From contig LOES01000157.1 of NCBI GenBank assembly GCA_001515955.1, forward strand, positions 1 through 52,536: DNA of 52,536 nt, in the 5' to 3' direction. This DNA comes from Clostridia bacterium BRH_c25 (lineage in GTDB: Bacteria > Bacillota_A > Clostridia > Lutisporales > Lutisporaceae). The notes under the pieces were generated by a model. The model ran no database searches. It worked only from the letters and a program-made list of their open reading frames with translations, and had not been told where the DNA came from. Of the stretch, positions 33,119-41,777 are shown in pieces; the first letter of the stretch is position 1, and every line of letters begins with the position of its first letter. A program made the position numbers and the translations under genes.

Positions 33119-34714
33119 TTATTCATTTATCCAGGTGTTCCAGAAATACTTTCTATCTCCCTTAAAGAAGTTTTCCACTTTTTTGTTCATGACCGCACCG
33201 GATTTTCTCTCTCCGAATGTAATAGCCGGAACCTCTTCATATATTAACTCGCATATATCTTCCCAAATTAACTTTCTTTCATTTTGGTCTACTGCCAATG
33301 TCAGCTTGGACATAAGCTCGTTCTTCTTCTCGGTGTCATACCATCCAGCCCAGTTATCTCCCAGGAAAGCAATTTGTGAAGGATCCGGTTTGCCTGTAAT
33401 TCCTGCACTGAATATATCATACTTATCCGGCTGATTTCTCAGCTCTCCGAGGGTCGCACGGTCTACAATCTGCATCTCGACATTGAGACCTATCTTTTTC
33501 ATCATTTCGGTTGCTATCATTGCAGGTTTATAGAAATAATCATAGGATTTGCTTGTTACCCAGATAATCGGTTCTCCCTTATAACCGGATTCAGCTACCA
33601 ACTGCTTTGCTTTTTCTATATCCGGATTATTGTACTTGTCTTTTCCAATTTCATTCCACCACATAGATCCCGTAGGCAACCAGTTCGGATGCAATTCAAA
33701 AAATCTCGGATCACTTTCTGATGCTATCATGATATCTTCCATATTAAGGCATGCAAGTACCGCCTGCCTGAGCTTTTGGTTCGTCATGATGCCCTGCTTC
33801 ATATTAAATATCATTGCAGGGAATATACCGAGCTTTACAAGCTCCACCTTCAAATTCGGATCTGCTGCCAGCTGATCATACATATTAGGCGGTACGTTAA
33901 GAGAAATATCATAATCTCCCGCTTGAACGCCTGCCATCTTTGTCATGGCATCTTTAACAGGTATAAACTGGAGCTCATCGGCATAAGCAAATTTCTTGCC
34001 GCTTAAACCTGAAGATTCCATATCAATCGAGGTATAATCCTCGAACCTTGTAAGTCTTACATACCTGTCAGGCTGCCATTCCTCAAATTTGTAAGGGCCG
34101 GTACCTATGTATTCCTTAATCTTATTATCTCCGGCTGCCTCAATGACCTCTTTAGGCATGACATAGGGTCCCTGGTCAAAGTATCCCAGTGCCAGGGTAG
34201 CGAGTGGGGATACCTGATTCAGGTTGATAATCACTTTGTCGGTACCGTCTTTTTCTATGCTCACCAGCAAATCGCCAACAGTTTTCTTGCCGACAGATGA
34301 ATATTTCAGCCAGCGATTGATGGAAGCGATGACATCGTCCTGATCCATAATATCACCGTTGTGGAATTTGATATTTTGCCTTAATGTCAATATAATCTTC
34401 TTACCACCGTCCTGCAGTTCGAAGTAGCAAAGCATCGGAACCGGCTTGCCGCTGACATCCGTTGTAAGGACGGTTTCAAAAATATGAGACCCTGGTGTCT
34501 GTACCGTTTCATTGGTCTCTACAACCATATCGAGTGATGCCGGCTCATCATTGCTGCAAATTCTCAATATGCCACCGTATTTTGGCTCTGTGTTTCCTTT
34601 TTCCACTTTTTCCCCAGTGCTTACCTGTGCATTCTCTTTAGGTGCACAACCCACTACCAGCATGGTTGTCACAATAAATAGTGCGATAATTCTTGAAAGT
34701 TTTTTTGATAACAT
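33119..34714 (-). CDS. Family 5 peptide/nickel-type substrate-binding lipoprotein (importer 1)
   Basis: This 531-residue solute-binding lipoprotein of the DppA/OppA (SBP_bac_5) family has a signal peptide with lipobox VVGC (Cys23). It also has the family segment LTLRQNIKFHNGDIMDQDDV. It delivers peptides or other amide/carboxylate compounds to DppBC. The ATG follows GGAGAGGGG. It stands downstream of citF with a 70-base gap, in one long array with citDEF. Confidence 0.94.
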   Translation of the reverse strand: MLSKKLSRIIALFIVTTMLVVGCAPKENAQVSTGEKVEKGNTEPKYGGILRICSNDEPASLDMVVETNETVQTPGSHIFETVLTTDVSGKPVPMLCYFELQDGGKKIILTLRQNIKFHNGDIMDQDDVIASINRWLKYSSVGKKTVGDLLVSIEKDGTDKVIINLNQVSPLATLALGYFDQGPYVMPKEVIEAAGDNKIKEYIGTGPYKFEEWQPDRYVRLTRFEDYTSIDMESSGLSGKKFAYADELQFIPVKDAMTKMAGVQAGDYDISLNVPPNMYDQLAADPNLKVELVKLGIFPAMIFNMKQGIMTNQKLRQAVLACLNMEDIMIASESDPRFFELHPNWLPTGSMWWNEIGKDKYNNPDIEKAKQLVAESGYKGEPIIWVTSKSYDYFYKPAMIATEMMKKIGLNVEMQIVDRATLGELRNQPDKYDIFSAGITGKPDPSQIAFLGDNWAGWYDTEKKNELMSKLTLAVDQNERKLIWEDICELIYEEVPAITFGERKSGAVMNKKVENFFKGDRKYFWNTWINE

Positions 34715-34784
34715 ATTCCCCTCTCCTTCTTGTTATTTATTTACAGATTGCTTTGGAATAGCTTTCCTCAGCAATTGCCGCACC

Positions 34785-36335
34785 TTATAAAATCTGTCGT
34801 ACTACATCAATGATCGTCCCATCCCTGTACTCAATTAAACCGACAATCTTTTCACCAAATTGAATTTTTTCAGGCTTACCTGTAATCTTTTCTGCCATAT
34901 CCTTAAGCTCCTGAATTGTATATATGGGTAAATCTGTTTTTGAAAGCTTTTCAAGCAGTGCCATGTTATTTGGATTAACCGCTATTCCTCTATCAGTCAC
35001 AACGATGTCAACTTCATTTCCGGGTGTTACTATGGTTAGCACGTTATCAACTATAATAGGTATTCTCTTTCTGATAAGCGGCGTAACACAAACCGTCAGC
35101 TTAGCCCCTGCTGCCGTGTCAGGGTGACCCCCGATAGCTCCCATAATTAATCCTGTCGATGCTGTCATAACATTTACATTAAAGCTTGTATCCACCTCTG
35201 TAGCTGATAGTATCATGATATCCAGCTTATCAGCAACGCATCCTTTATTTTGAGGGTTGGCATACATACTTGCACTCATTTCGATATGGCTCTTATTTCT
35301 TTCAAAGGATTTCGCCGCTATGCAATCAAAGGTCTGTGTATCCAGCAATGCTTTAAACAGGCCTTCCTCCAGAAGCTCAACCATATAGGAGTTAATCCCG
35401 CCTGAAGCAAAAGAACCGGTTATACCATTCATCTTCATATAATCCTTCAGAAATTTAGCAACTGCCAGTGAGGCACCTCCGCTTCCGGCCTGGAAGGAAA
35501 ATCCCTCTTTTATGTATCCCGATTCAATCAGCACTCTGCTGGCATATTCTGCAATAACTAATTCCTGTGGGTTTTTGGTCACTCTGGTTGCGCCCTCTGA
35601 GATTTTCTCAGGATTGCCTATATGATCAACTACAACTACATAGTCTACAACCGATTGCGGAATACTCACCGGATATGCCGGATACTCAACCAAGTTATCT
35701 GTAATGGCAACAACCTTATCCGCATAGTACGCGTCTACCATTGGATAGCCCATTGCCCCAAATGCCGATTTACCTTTCTGTCCATTCATATTACCCATTT
35801 CATCGCAACAGGAGGCAGCAATAAATGCAACATCTATTTTAATTTCTCCATTTTCAATCGCTCTTGCCCTGCCGCCATGACTTCTGAATATTACAGGCTT
35901 ATCCAGAATACCATTGGATACTATCTCTTTACCTAGATTTCCTCTTATTCCACTTGTCTCTATACCTGTAACAATACCGTTTTTTATATGCTTTACCAAA
36001 GGCTCATGTGCAGATATAAGAGATGATACACATATAGTAAGGTCTTTTATCCCTAATCCGGCAATCTCTTCCATAGCCATATTAAGAACATAGTCCCCAT
36101 TTCTTAAGTGATGATGAAAAGACACTCTCATACCATCTTTCAGGCCTGACCGGATGATGGCATCTCTTAAACTGTTTTCCACCTTATTCTTTCTATGGAT
36201 TGTATTTTCTTTTAGAGAGTAATGCTTTCTTTCTTCCTGTGCTTTCAAATTCTTATCGCCATATGCCTTTAACTCACCAATTCCCGCAATATACGTCGGA
36301 ATCTTCCTCCCCAATCTATTTACAACATATTCCAT
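34785..36335 (-). CDS. citF: Citrate lyase alpha subunit (CitF-like CoA/ACP transferase)
   Basis: This 516-residue protein resembles CitF, which moves the acyl carrier from acetyl to citrate in citrate (or citramalate) lyase. It shows the family segments SFHHHLRNGDYVLN, FRSHGGRARAI, GAIGGHPDTAAGAKL and the ending IEYRDGTIIDVVRQ. Length matches the family. It follows citE after 9 bases with a GTAGGAGGG site. Because its CitD partner lacks the usual prosthetic-group serine, it may use free CoA or a different carrier. Confidence 0.94.
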   Translation of the reverse strand: MEYVVNRLGRKIPTYIAGIGELKAYGDKNLKAQEERKHYSLKENTIHRKNKVENSLRDAIIRSGLKDGMRVSFHHHLRNGDYVLNMAMEEIAGLGIKDLTICVSSLISAHEPLVKHIKNGIVTGIETSGIRGNLGKEIVSNGILDKPVIFRSHGGRARAIENGEIKIDVAFIAASCCDEMGNMNGQKGKSAFGAMGYPMVDAYYADKVVAITDNLVEYPAYPVSIPQSVVDYVVVVDHIGNPEKISEGATRVTKNPQELVIAEYASRVLIESGYIKEGFSFQAGSGGASLAVAKFLKDYMKMNGITGSFASGGINSYMVELLEEGLFKALLDTQTFDCIAAKSFERNKSHIEMSASMYANPQNKGCVADKLDIMILSATEVDTSFNVNVMTASTGLIMGAIGGHPDTAAGAKLTVCVTPLIRKRIPIIVDNVLTIVTPGNEVDIVVTDRGIAVNPNNMALLEKLSKTDLPIYTIQELKDMAEKITGKPEKIQFGEKIVGLIEYRDGTIIDVVRQIL

Positions 36336-36344
36336 GATTCCCTC

Positions 36345-37214
36345 CTACTTCGTTTGCCGTGCCCGCTCTAAAATTCTATTGGCTTTGGCAATGATCGGAG
36401 CATCGACCATTTTTCCGTTTACAAGGATTACACCCATACCCTTTTTCTCTGCTTCTTCCGCTGCAGCAATGATAGTCCCCGATTCTTTTATTTCTTTTTC
36501 TGTAGGTGTATATATCTTATGAATTTCCTTTACCTGCAGCGGATGTATGCAGGACTTGCCTGAAAAACCGATTGTCTTTGCTTCCCTGGCCTCCTCAATA
36601 AAACCTTCCATATCGTCTATATTGCTCCAAACGGTATCGATGCTGTCAATACCGGCAGCTGAAGCAGCCAAAGGGATATAATGCCTGGCATGATATAACT
36701 CTTTTGCCTCTCTGGTTCTATCCGTACCAAGCGCCCTCGTAAAATCTTCCGCTCCAAAGGAAATCGCAACAACCCGGTCACAGGCTGTGGCAATATCATA
36801 TGCATTAAGCACACCCTTAGGTGTTTCTATCGCACACTGTATCTTTACTGTTCCGGCCGTAATACCTTTCTGCTCCTCGACTTCATAAAGCAGCCCGTTT
36901 AATCTCAGGACATCCTCTTTCGATTCGCACATAGGCAGTCTGATATTTCTTACGCCTGCTTCCACAGTTTCTCTTACATCTGTTTCTCCAAACTCCGTAC
37001 TAAGTGAATTGATTCTTACAAAGATTTCGATACTACCAAAATCAACAGCTTTTACAGCCTCACAAAGCAGGTCCCTTGCCGATTCTTTTTCGCAATAGGC
37101 AACAGCATCTTCAAGGTCGAATATAATACAGTCAGGCTTATATATGATAGAATTGATATACAGCTTTGGCTCACTCGCCGGACAGAACAGCATAGTTCTT
37201 CTTAATTTTCTCAA
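36345..37214 (-). CDS. citE: Citrate lyase beta subunit (CitE-like)
   Basis: This 289-residue TIM-barrel lyase of the CitE/HpcH family would cleave citryl-carrier to oxaloacetate and acetyl-carrier. It has the substrate and Mg sites IIFDLEDAV, CAIETPKGVL and SFGAEDFTRALGTDRT, and the CitE-specific end LVNGKMVDAPII. The early loop reads MLFCPASEP where classic CitE has MLFVPGAN. The TTG start overlaps the citD stop (TTGA) behind GGAGGGGG, indicating coupled translation. Confidence 0.93.
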   Translation of the reverse strand: MRKLRRTMLFCPASEPKLYINSIIYKPDCIIFDLEDAVAYCEKESARDLLCEAVKAVDFGSIEIFVRINSLSTEFGETDVRETVEAGVRNIRLPMCESKEDVLRLNGLLYEVEEQKGITAGTVKIQCAIETPKGVLNAYDIATACDRVVAISFGAEDFTRALGTDRTREAKELYHARHYIPLAASAAGIDSIDTVWSNIDDMEGFIEEAREAKTIGFSGKSCIHPLQVKEIHKIYTPTEKEIKESGTIIAAAEEAEKKGMGVILVNGKMVDAPIIAKANRILERARQTK

Positions 37215-37474
37215 TTCTGCCCCCTCCCGGCTCTTTTGATAGCGGTTTTCGTCCTTGCTTTAATTGCATAATCAAAACTCCCGTCATCAATTATTTCTAT
37301 ATATGCATGCATAACCTCAAGCTCATCCGCTGCCTCCGCAGCGGCCCTCTTCATTTGATTCCCGAATAGTTTTCCCACACTGCTTTTCAGGCTTACTTCT
37401 ATTCCTCCTTCCTTCTTTATCTCGACTCTCACTAAACAATCCTGCTTGTTTTCCTTCCCTGCAGTCCCAATCAT
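37211..37474 (-). CDS. citD: Citrate lyase gamma subunit-like protein (CitD) without the carrier serine
   Basis: This 87-residue CitD-like protein is recognised from FDYAIKART near the end, its size and its place before citE. In classic CitD an early A-G-T-L-E-S-S-D segment carries the phosphoribosyl-dephospho-CoA group on its first Ser. Here the aligned segment is A-G-K-E-N-K-Q-D, followed by Cys, so the attachment serine is missing. The ATG at 37474 is chosen with GAGGAG nine bases upstream; the ATG at 37483 touches that site. Whether another residue carries the cofactor or the complex uses free CoA is open. Confidence 0.85.
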   Translation of the reverse strand: MIGTAGKENKQDCLVRVEIKKEGGIEVSLKSSVGKLFGNQMKRAAAEAADELEVMHAYIEIIDDGSFDYAIKARTKTAIKRAGRGQN

Positions 37475-37546
37475 AACATACATCTCCTCGTAAAAAAGTG
37501 CAAAGCCCCTATACGGGTATTAAAAAATCATAGGGCAATGTTCTTT

Positions 37547-37598
37547 TGTATCCATGGATACATGGATCCATTATACTTTATATTTATATTTACTGCAA
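37547..37598 (-). promoter_or_regulatory. citDEF promoter with palindromic operator
   Basis: Reading leftward: -35 TTGCAG (37598-37593), 17-base spacer, -10 TATAAT (37575-37570). Immediately downstream are the perfect 16-bp palindrome TGTATCCATGGATACA (37547-37562) and an adjoining 10-bp palindrome ATGGATCCAT (37562-37571). This placement predicts repression, perhaps by the GntR-type protein at 23814. Confidence 0.75.
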
Positions 37599-37627
37599 AC
37601 CTATTTTTGCCAAAAATAAAAGCCGTG

Positions 37628-38254
37628 TTACTCACAGATCCGCTTAAGTACCCTATCAAGATAGCATCTTACAGCTTCGGGGTCTCCTAAAACAGATTCT
37701 GCCCGCTCCCGATCCCTTTGCTCTTTTCCTAAGGCTGCTGCAAGCACCTCTTCCGCCTGTTCCAGGGGAACTGCAACGACCCCGTCGGCATCACCGACAA
37801 TGATATCCCTTGGATTGACAATAACCCCGCCGCAGGAGACGGATACATCCACTTCCCCTATGCCGCCCCGCCCGCTGGCCGCTGCCGTGGTCCCTTTACA
37901 GAAAACAGGAAAATCCAGGTCTTTGATTCCGGCAATATCTCGGATAGTACCATCTGCTACAATCCCGGCCAATCCCAGCGTCTTAGCCATCCCTATTACA
38001 AAATGACCGGCTATTGCGTTATAGTCATAACCCTTGGCATCCACTACAAGGACATCTCCGGGTTTTGCCGTCCGAATTCCTTCTAAAACAATTAAATTGT
38101 CATTAGCGAGCATTTTTACCGTACAGGCAGGCCCACTGACCCTGTATTCTTCCTTTAAAGGCTTTATTGAGCCATTCATATTATTAAGCCCTTCCATCGC
38201 ATCAGAAATACAGGCCGCCGAAATCCCCCTATATTGATCATAAATAGTAAACAT
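37628..38254 (-). CDS. RraA-like aldolase / oxaloacetate decarboxylase family protein
   Basis: This 208-residue protein of the RraA / HMG-CHA aldolase superfamily has GDVLVVDAKGYD, the central GIVADGTIRD (Arg-Asp catalytic pair) and GGVIVNPRDIIVGDADGV. Enzymes with these residues cleave 4-hydroxy-4-methyl-2-oxoglutarate-type acids and decarboxylate oxaloacetate. Next to citDEF, oxaloacetate decarboxylation to pyruvate is a sensible role, but RraA-like proteins can also be non-enzymatic. It has a GGAGG site and its own sigma-54 promoter at 38296. Confidence 0.88.
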   Translation of the reverse strand: MFTIYDQYRGISAACISDAMEGLNNMNGSIKPLKEEYRVSGPACTVKMLANDNLIVLEGIRTAKPGDVLVVDAKGYDYNAIAGHFVIGMAKTLGLAGIVADGTIRDIAGIKDLDFPVFCKGTTAAASGRGGIGEVDVSVSCGGVIVNPRDIIVGDADGVVAVPLEQAEEVLAAALGKEQRDRERAESVLGDPEAVRCYLDRVLKRICE

Positions 38255-38295
38255 CCTAATTCCTCCTTGTCTAATACTTCATCATCATAATGTGA

Positions 38296-38311
38296 AGCAA
38301 AAAACATGCCA
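38296..38311 (-). promoter_or_regulatory. Sigma-54 promoter of the RraA gene
   Basis: On the minus strand TGGCATGTTTTTTGCT has GG and GC separated by exactly ten bases, matching the -24/-12 consensus TGGCAC-N5-TTGC(A/T). It lies 42 bases before the RraA start. Confidence 0.85.
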
Positions 38312-38435
38312 TCATAAATTGAATTGTCACAGCCGGTTTTATCGGCATATTTCTATGTTTGAAAGGAAAGCAACATTTTTAATGATAATATTGGTTAACA
38401 GGCAGCGCTAAATGTTAAGCAATATAAAGAAATAC

Positions 38436-38463
38436 GTTTCATTTATTTTTATTTATGTTTCAT
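38436..38463. promoter_or_regulatory. Candidate activator sites (GTTTCAT boxes) for the RraA promoter
   Basis: Two GTTTCAT boxes (38436-38442 and 38457-38463) are 21 bp apart, two helical turns, about 130 bp upstream of the sigma-54 promoter. The surrounding sequence, from AATGTTAAG onward, is repeated at 45661-45711. Confidence 0.6.
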
Positions 38464-38483
38464 AAGGCGACTATTTCTACACT

Positions 38484-38516
38484 AAAATGCTTTTCATTTG
38501 AAACGAAAAGCATTTT
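38484..38516 (-). terminator. Hairpin terminating the importer 2 / M20 operon
   Basis: AAAATGCTTTTC and GAAAAGCATTTT form a perfect 12-bp stem with a 9-base loop, 26 bases after the M20 stop codon. The U-rich 3' arm is within the stem, so termination may be partial. Confidence 0.6.
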
Positions 38517-38541
38517 TAGTATTTTATCCGTCAATTTATAC

Positions 38542-39717
38542 TTAAAAATGATTCATGGCCGCCTTCGTTTTCTCAAATTCATCCCTAATTTCATCGAAAA
38601 GCGCTTTATCGGCAATCATGTCATAACCGGATGCGGCTAATATTTTGGCAGCTATGATTTCCGCATTGTGAGCGCTCTCATTTTTCCCCGCATCTAAATA
38701 TTCCTGGGAGTGAGGAGATGTACTTTCCGGTACAAAAGCGATTCTGATACACGAGCCCGGGACTCTATACATGACATTTCCAAAATCCGTAGAACCCGTT
38801 TTTTCTCTTGGCGGCTTTATTGTAGGAGCATTAATCAATCTTGCATTTTCCATCAATATATCATTTAGTTTTATTACCGGTATTTTGCTGTCAAAGGCAT
38901 TATCCTCAAAAATATCATAGCTTGTTCCCGTCATCAGAGCCGCACCCTTAATGATATCCTTAAACCTTTCTATTACACTGTCTAAATATTTTCTGTTATA
39001 AGAACGCAGCGTGAAAGCTCCTGCAGCTATACTTGGCACTACATTATCAGGTCCCCCTGCATCTGTCACAGTATAATGCATCCTGGTATCTTCTTTTACA
39101 TGCTCTCTCATACATTCAATGCCATGGAAAGCTAAAAGCATAGCATCAAGGGCACTTCTTCCGTCTTCCGGCTTAATTGCAGCGTGGGCACTCTTCCCTT
39201 TGAATGTTACCAGAAAGCTTGATAATGCCATACCTTTTATATCCGTAGTCGTTGTTGGAGCACCATGCATCATCAATGCAATATCCAAATCCTTGAAACA
39301 CCCGTTTTTCAACATGATTATTTTGCCCCCGGTAGTTTCTTCCGCAGGCGTACCGTATACAACAATCTTATATGGCAAGTCTGTTATCATATTCTTTAAA
39401 GCAACTGCCGCTGCTGATATGGAAGGTCCCTGCATATGGTGGGCACAGGCATGTCCTACTTTTATCAAGGCATCGTATTCACATAGTAAGCCTATTGAAG
39501 GTCCTCCATTTCCATTTTCATATACCGCCCGAAAAGCAGTATCGACTCCTCCTACTCCTTTTTCTACGTTGAAACCGTTTTGGTTAAGATAATTTGTTAA
39601 AAGCTCTGCTGCTTTATGCTCTTCCAATCCTATTTCGGGATTATCAAAAATATAGTCAGCCATGTTCCATATCTCTTTACTAAGCGAATCTATGTAAGCA
39701 AAAATATTATCTTTCAT
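38542..39717 (-). CDS. M20D-type amidohydrolase (AbgB / N-acyl amino acid hydrolase-like)
   Basis: This 391-residue M20 metallohydrolase shows EYDALIKVGHACAHH (metal site), YGTPAEETTGGK (catalytic Glu pair) and GSTDFGNV, as in aminobenzoyl-glutamate hydrolase AbgB and N-acyl-amino-acid amidohydrolases. It would split an amide bond in an imported conjugate in the cytoplasm. It is the last gene of the second importer operon, 75 bases after the OppF-type gene. The substrate acyl group is unknown. Confidence 0.92.
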   Translation of the reverse strand: MKDNIFAYIDSLSKEIWNMADYIFDNPEIGLEEHKAAELLTNYLNQNGFNVEKGVGGVDTAFRAVYENGNGGPSIGLLCEYDALIKVGHACAHHMQGPSISAAAVALKNMITDLPYKIVVYGTPAEETTGGKIIMLKNGCFKDLDIALMMHGAPTTTTDIKGMALSSFLVTFKGKSAHAAIKPEDGRSALDAMLLAFHGIECMREHVKEDTRMHYTVTDAGGPDNVVPSIAAGAFTLRSYNRKYLDSVIERFKDIIKGAALMTGTSYDIFEDNAFDSKIPVIKLNDILMENARLINAPTIKPPREKTGSTDFGNVMYRVPGSCIRIAFVPESTSPHSQEYLDAGKNESAHNAEIIAAKILAASGYDMIADKALFDEIRDEFEKTKAAMNHF

Positions 39718-39791
39718 TTGACTTTCTCCTTAATATAAAATTATCAATAATAATAATGCTCTGCCAATAATAAACGGTTTTTGCCATATTG

Positions 39792-40742
39792 CTAATATAG
39801 CATACAAGCCACAGAATGCCCTTTTTCAACTTCTTTCAATTCAACATTTTGCTGCATACAAATATCTTTCTTAGCGGGACATCTGCCAGCAAATCGGCAT
39901 CCCGGCTTTGGATTGACCGGGCTTGTTACTTCTCCCTTTATAATTTTTTTCATTTGATTTCTACTGCTTAGATTCGGAACCGGAATCGCGTTCAGTAATG
40001 CCTGTGTATAAGGATGCATCGGCGTTTTAAACAATTCGTCGGACTGTGCTTTTTCAACGCATTGGCCTAAATACATGACTGCTATTTCGTTGCTTATATG
40101 TTTTACAACACTCAAATCATGCGTTATAAACATATAGGTAAGTCCTCTTTCCTCCTGTAAATCCATCATTAGATTCAATATTTGCGCTTGTATTGATACA
40201 TCCAAAGCAGATACAGGTTCATCACAAACAATGAATTTCGGATCAAGAGCCAATGCCCTCGCTATTCCTACACGCTGCCTTCTTCCCCCATCCAATTCAT
40301 GAGGATATGTATTCATAAATCTTTCGGCTAAGCCTACTGTCTCCATTAATTCACTGACTTTGCCATCAATTTCTCTTTTATTGGTTATGGTTTTACAGAC
40401 TATTATCGGCTCTGTAATGATTTCGCTTATTGTCATACGCGGGTTTAATGATGCATAAGGATCCTGAAATATTATTTGCATCTCCTTACGCATGCTCATC
40501 ATTTTATTCTGATCATAGGTTAAAATATTCTTACCTTCGTACAACACTTCTCCGTCGGTAGCTTCAAGAAGTCTAAGTATTACTCTTCCCAGTGTGGATT
40601 TCCCGCACCCAGACTCTCCTACGACTCCCAAAGTTTGTCCTTTTTTGATATCCAAACTCACATTATCTACCGCATGAAGATACCCTTTCGGTGTTTTAAA
40701 GTATTTTTTCAAGTTTTTTGTTTGCATTAAAGGCACATTCAT
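39792..40742 (-). CDS. Oligopeptide/dipeptide ABC ATPase, OppF/DppF type (importer 2)
   Basis: This is a 316-residue ATPase with Walker A GESGCGKS, Walker B IVCDEPVSALD, H-loop ITHD and the C-terminal cysteine extension (CRFAGRCPAKKDIC). The ABC signature reads LDGGRRQR instead of LSGGQ; Asp replaces the usual Ser, which may affect ATP contact. It ends the importer portion of the operon. Confidence 0.93.
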   Translation of the reverse strand: MNVPLMQTKNLKKYFKTPKGYLHAVDNVSLDIKKGQTLGVVGESGCGKSTLGRVILRLLEATDGEVLYEGKNILTYDQNKMMSMRKEMQIIFQDPYASLNPRMTISEIITEPIIVCKTITNKREIDGKVSELMETVGLAERFMNTYPHELDGGRRQRVGIARALALDPKFIVCDEPVSALDVSIQAQILNLMMDLQEERGLTYMFITHDLSVVKHISNEIAVMYLGQCVEKAQSDELFKTPMHPYTQALLNAIPVPNLSSRNQMKKIIKGEVTSPVNPKPGCRFAGRCPAKKDICMQQNVELKEVEKGHSVACMLY

Positions 40743-40774
40743 TTCATTTTCCCTCTCAATTAATACTTAATCAT

Positions 40775-41761
40775 TTATAATAGCTCTGAAACAAATAGGT
40801 GGCATTTTATCATGTGCGTATCGTTTATACTATTTTGTGGTCTTTGCGACTTACATATTTCCATACATTTTGGGCACCTGTCATGGAACCTGCATCCCGA
40901 TGGCAAATTGGTCGGATCGGGCATTAACCCCTCTATAGGGTTTAGGCGTCTTGTATTCTTAGTTAAATCCGGAATGGACCCAAAGAGGCCAATTGTATAT
41001 GGATGATGATTTTTACCCTCAAAAATATCCTGAGCCGTACCCATTTCTATTATTTCTCCGGCATACATGATTGCCACTTTATCACATGTTTGCGCGACGA
41101 CTCCAAGATCATGAGTTATTAATACCATTGCCGTGTTCAATTTTTCTTTAAGATCTTTCATCATTTCCAATACCTGGGCTTGAATCGTTACATCAAGAGC
41201 GGTCGTGGGCTCGTCAGCCAGCAGCAATTTAGGTTCACACGCTAAAGCTATGGCAATCACAATTCGCTGCTTCATACCTCCCGAGAACTGATGAGGATAT
41301 TCTCTTTTTCTCTCCGGAGGCAATCCAACTAATTCCAAAATTTCATCTACTTTTTCCGATATCCGCTGTTTATTATCCTCAGTTTTATGAAGTTCAAGCA
41401 CTTCTGCTATCTGATCGCCCACTGTAATTGTGGGGTTAAGGCTGGTCATAGGATCTTGAAATATCATAGAAACCATATTGCCCCTTATCAACCTCATATC
41501 AGCTTCGGTGGCTTTAATTATATCAATGTCTTCCAAGAAGATATCTCCCTTTTGTATAATCCCGGTCCTATCCGGCAGCAGCTTCATTATGCTTAAAGCC
41601 GTTGTCGTTTTCCCTGCCCCGGTCTCTCCTACCAAACCAAGTGTTTCTCCGCTATTGATCGTTAAATTTAATCCGCCAACAGCATAAACCGTAGCTTCGT
41701 CCGTTTCATACACAACATGCAGGTCCTTTATTTCAAGCAACTTTTCTGAATTATATGGCAT
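40775..41761 (-). CDS. Oligopeptide/dipeptide ABC ATPase, OppD/DppD type (importer 2)
   Basis: This is a 328-residue ATPase with Walker A GETGAGKT, Q-loop MIFQDPMTSL, signature FSGGMKQR, Walker B LLADEPTTALD, H-loop ITHD and a C-terminal cysteine group (CRFHDRCPKCMEIC). It pairs with the OppF-type ATPase in importer 2. Confidence 0.94.
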   Translation of the reverse strand: MPYNSEKLLEIKDLHVVYETDEATVYAVGGLNLTINSGETLGLVGETGAGKTTTALSIMKLLPDRTGIIQKGDIFLEDIDIIKATEADMRLIRGNMVSMIFQDPMTSLNPTITVGDQIAEVLELHKTEDNKQRISEKVDEILELVGLPPERKREYPHQFSGGMKQRIVIAIALACEPKLLLADEPTTALDVTIQAQVLEMMKDLKEKLNTAMVLITHDLGVVAQTCDKVAIMYAGEIIEMGTAQDIFEGKNHHPYTIGLFGSIPDLTKNTRRLNPIEGLMPDPTNLPSGCRFHDRCPKCMEICKSQRPQNSINDTHMIKCHLFVSELL

Positions 41762-41777
41762 AATTACACTCCCAATT

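Noticed and set aside
37211..39717. Glutamate fermentation by the methylaspartate route (citramalate lyase plus mesaconase)
   Set aside because: CitDEF could be citramalate lyase, but no glutamate mutase or methylaspartate ammonia-lyase is present in the window, so the route is not supported here.
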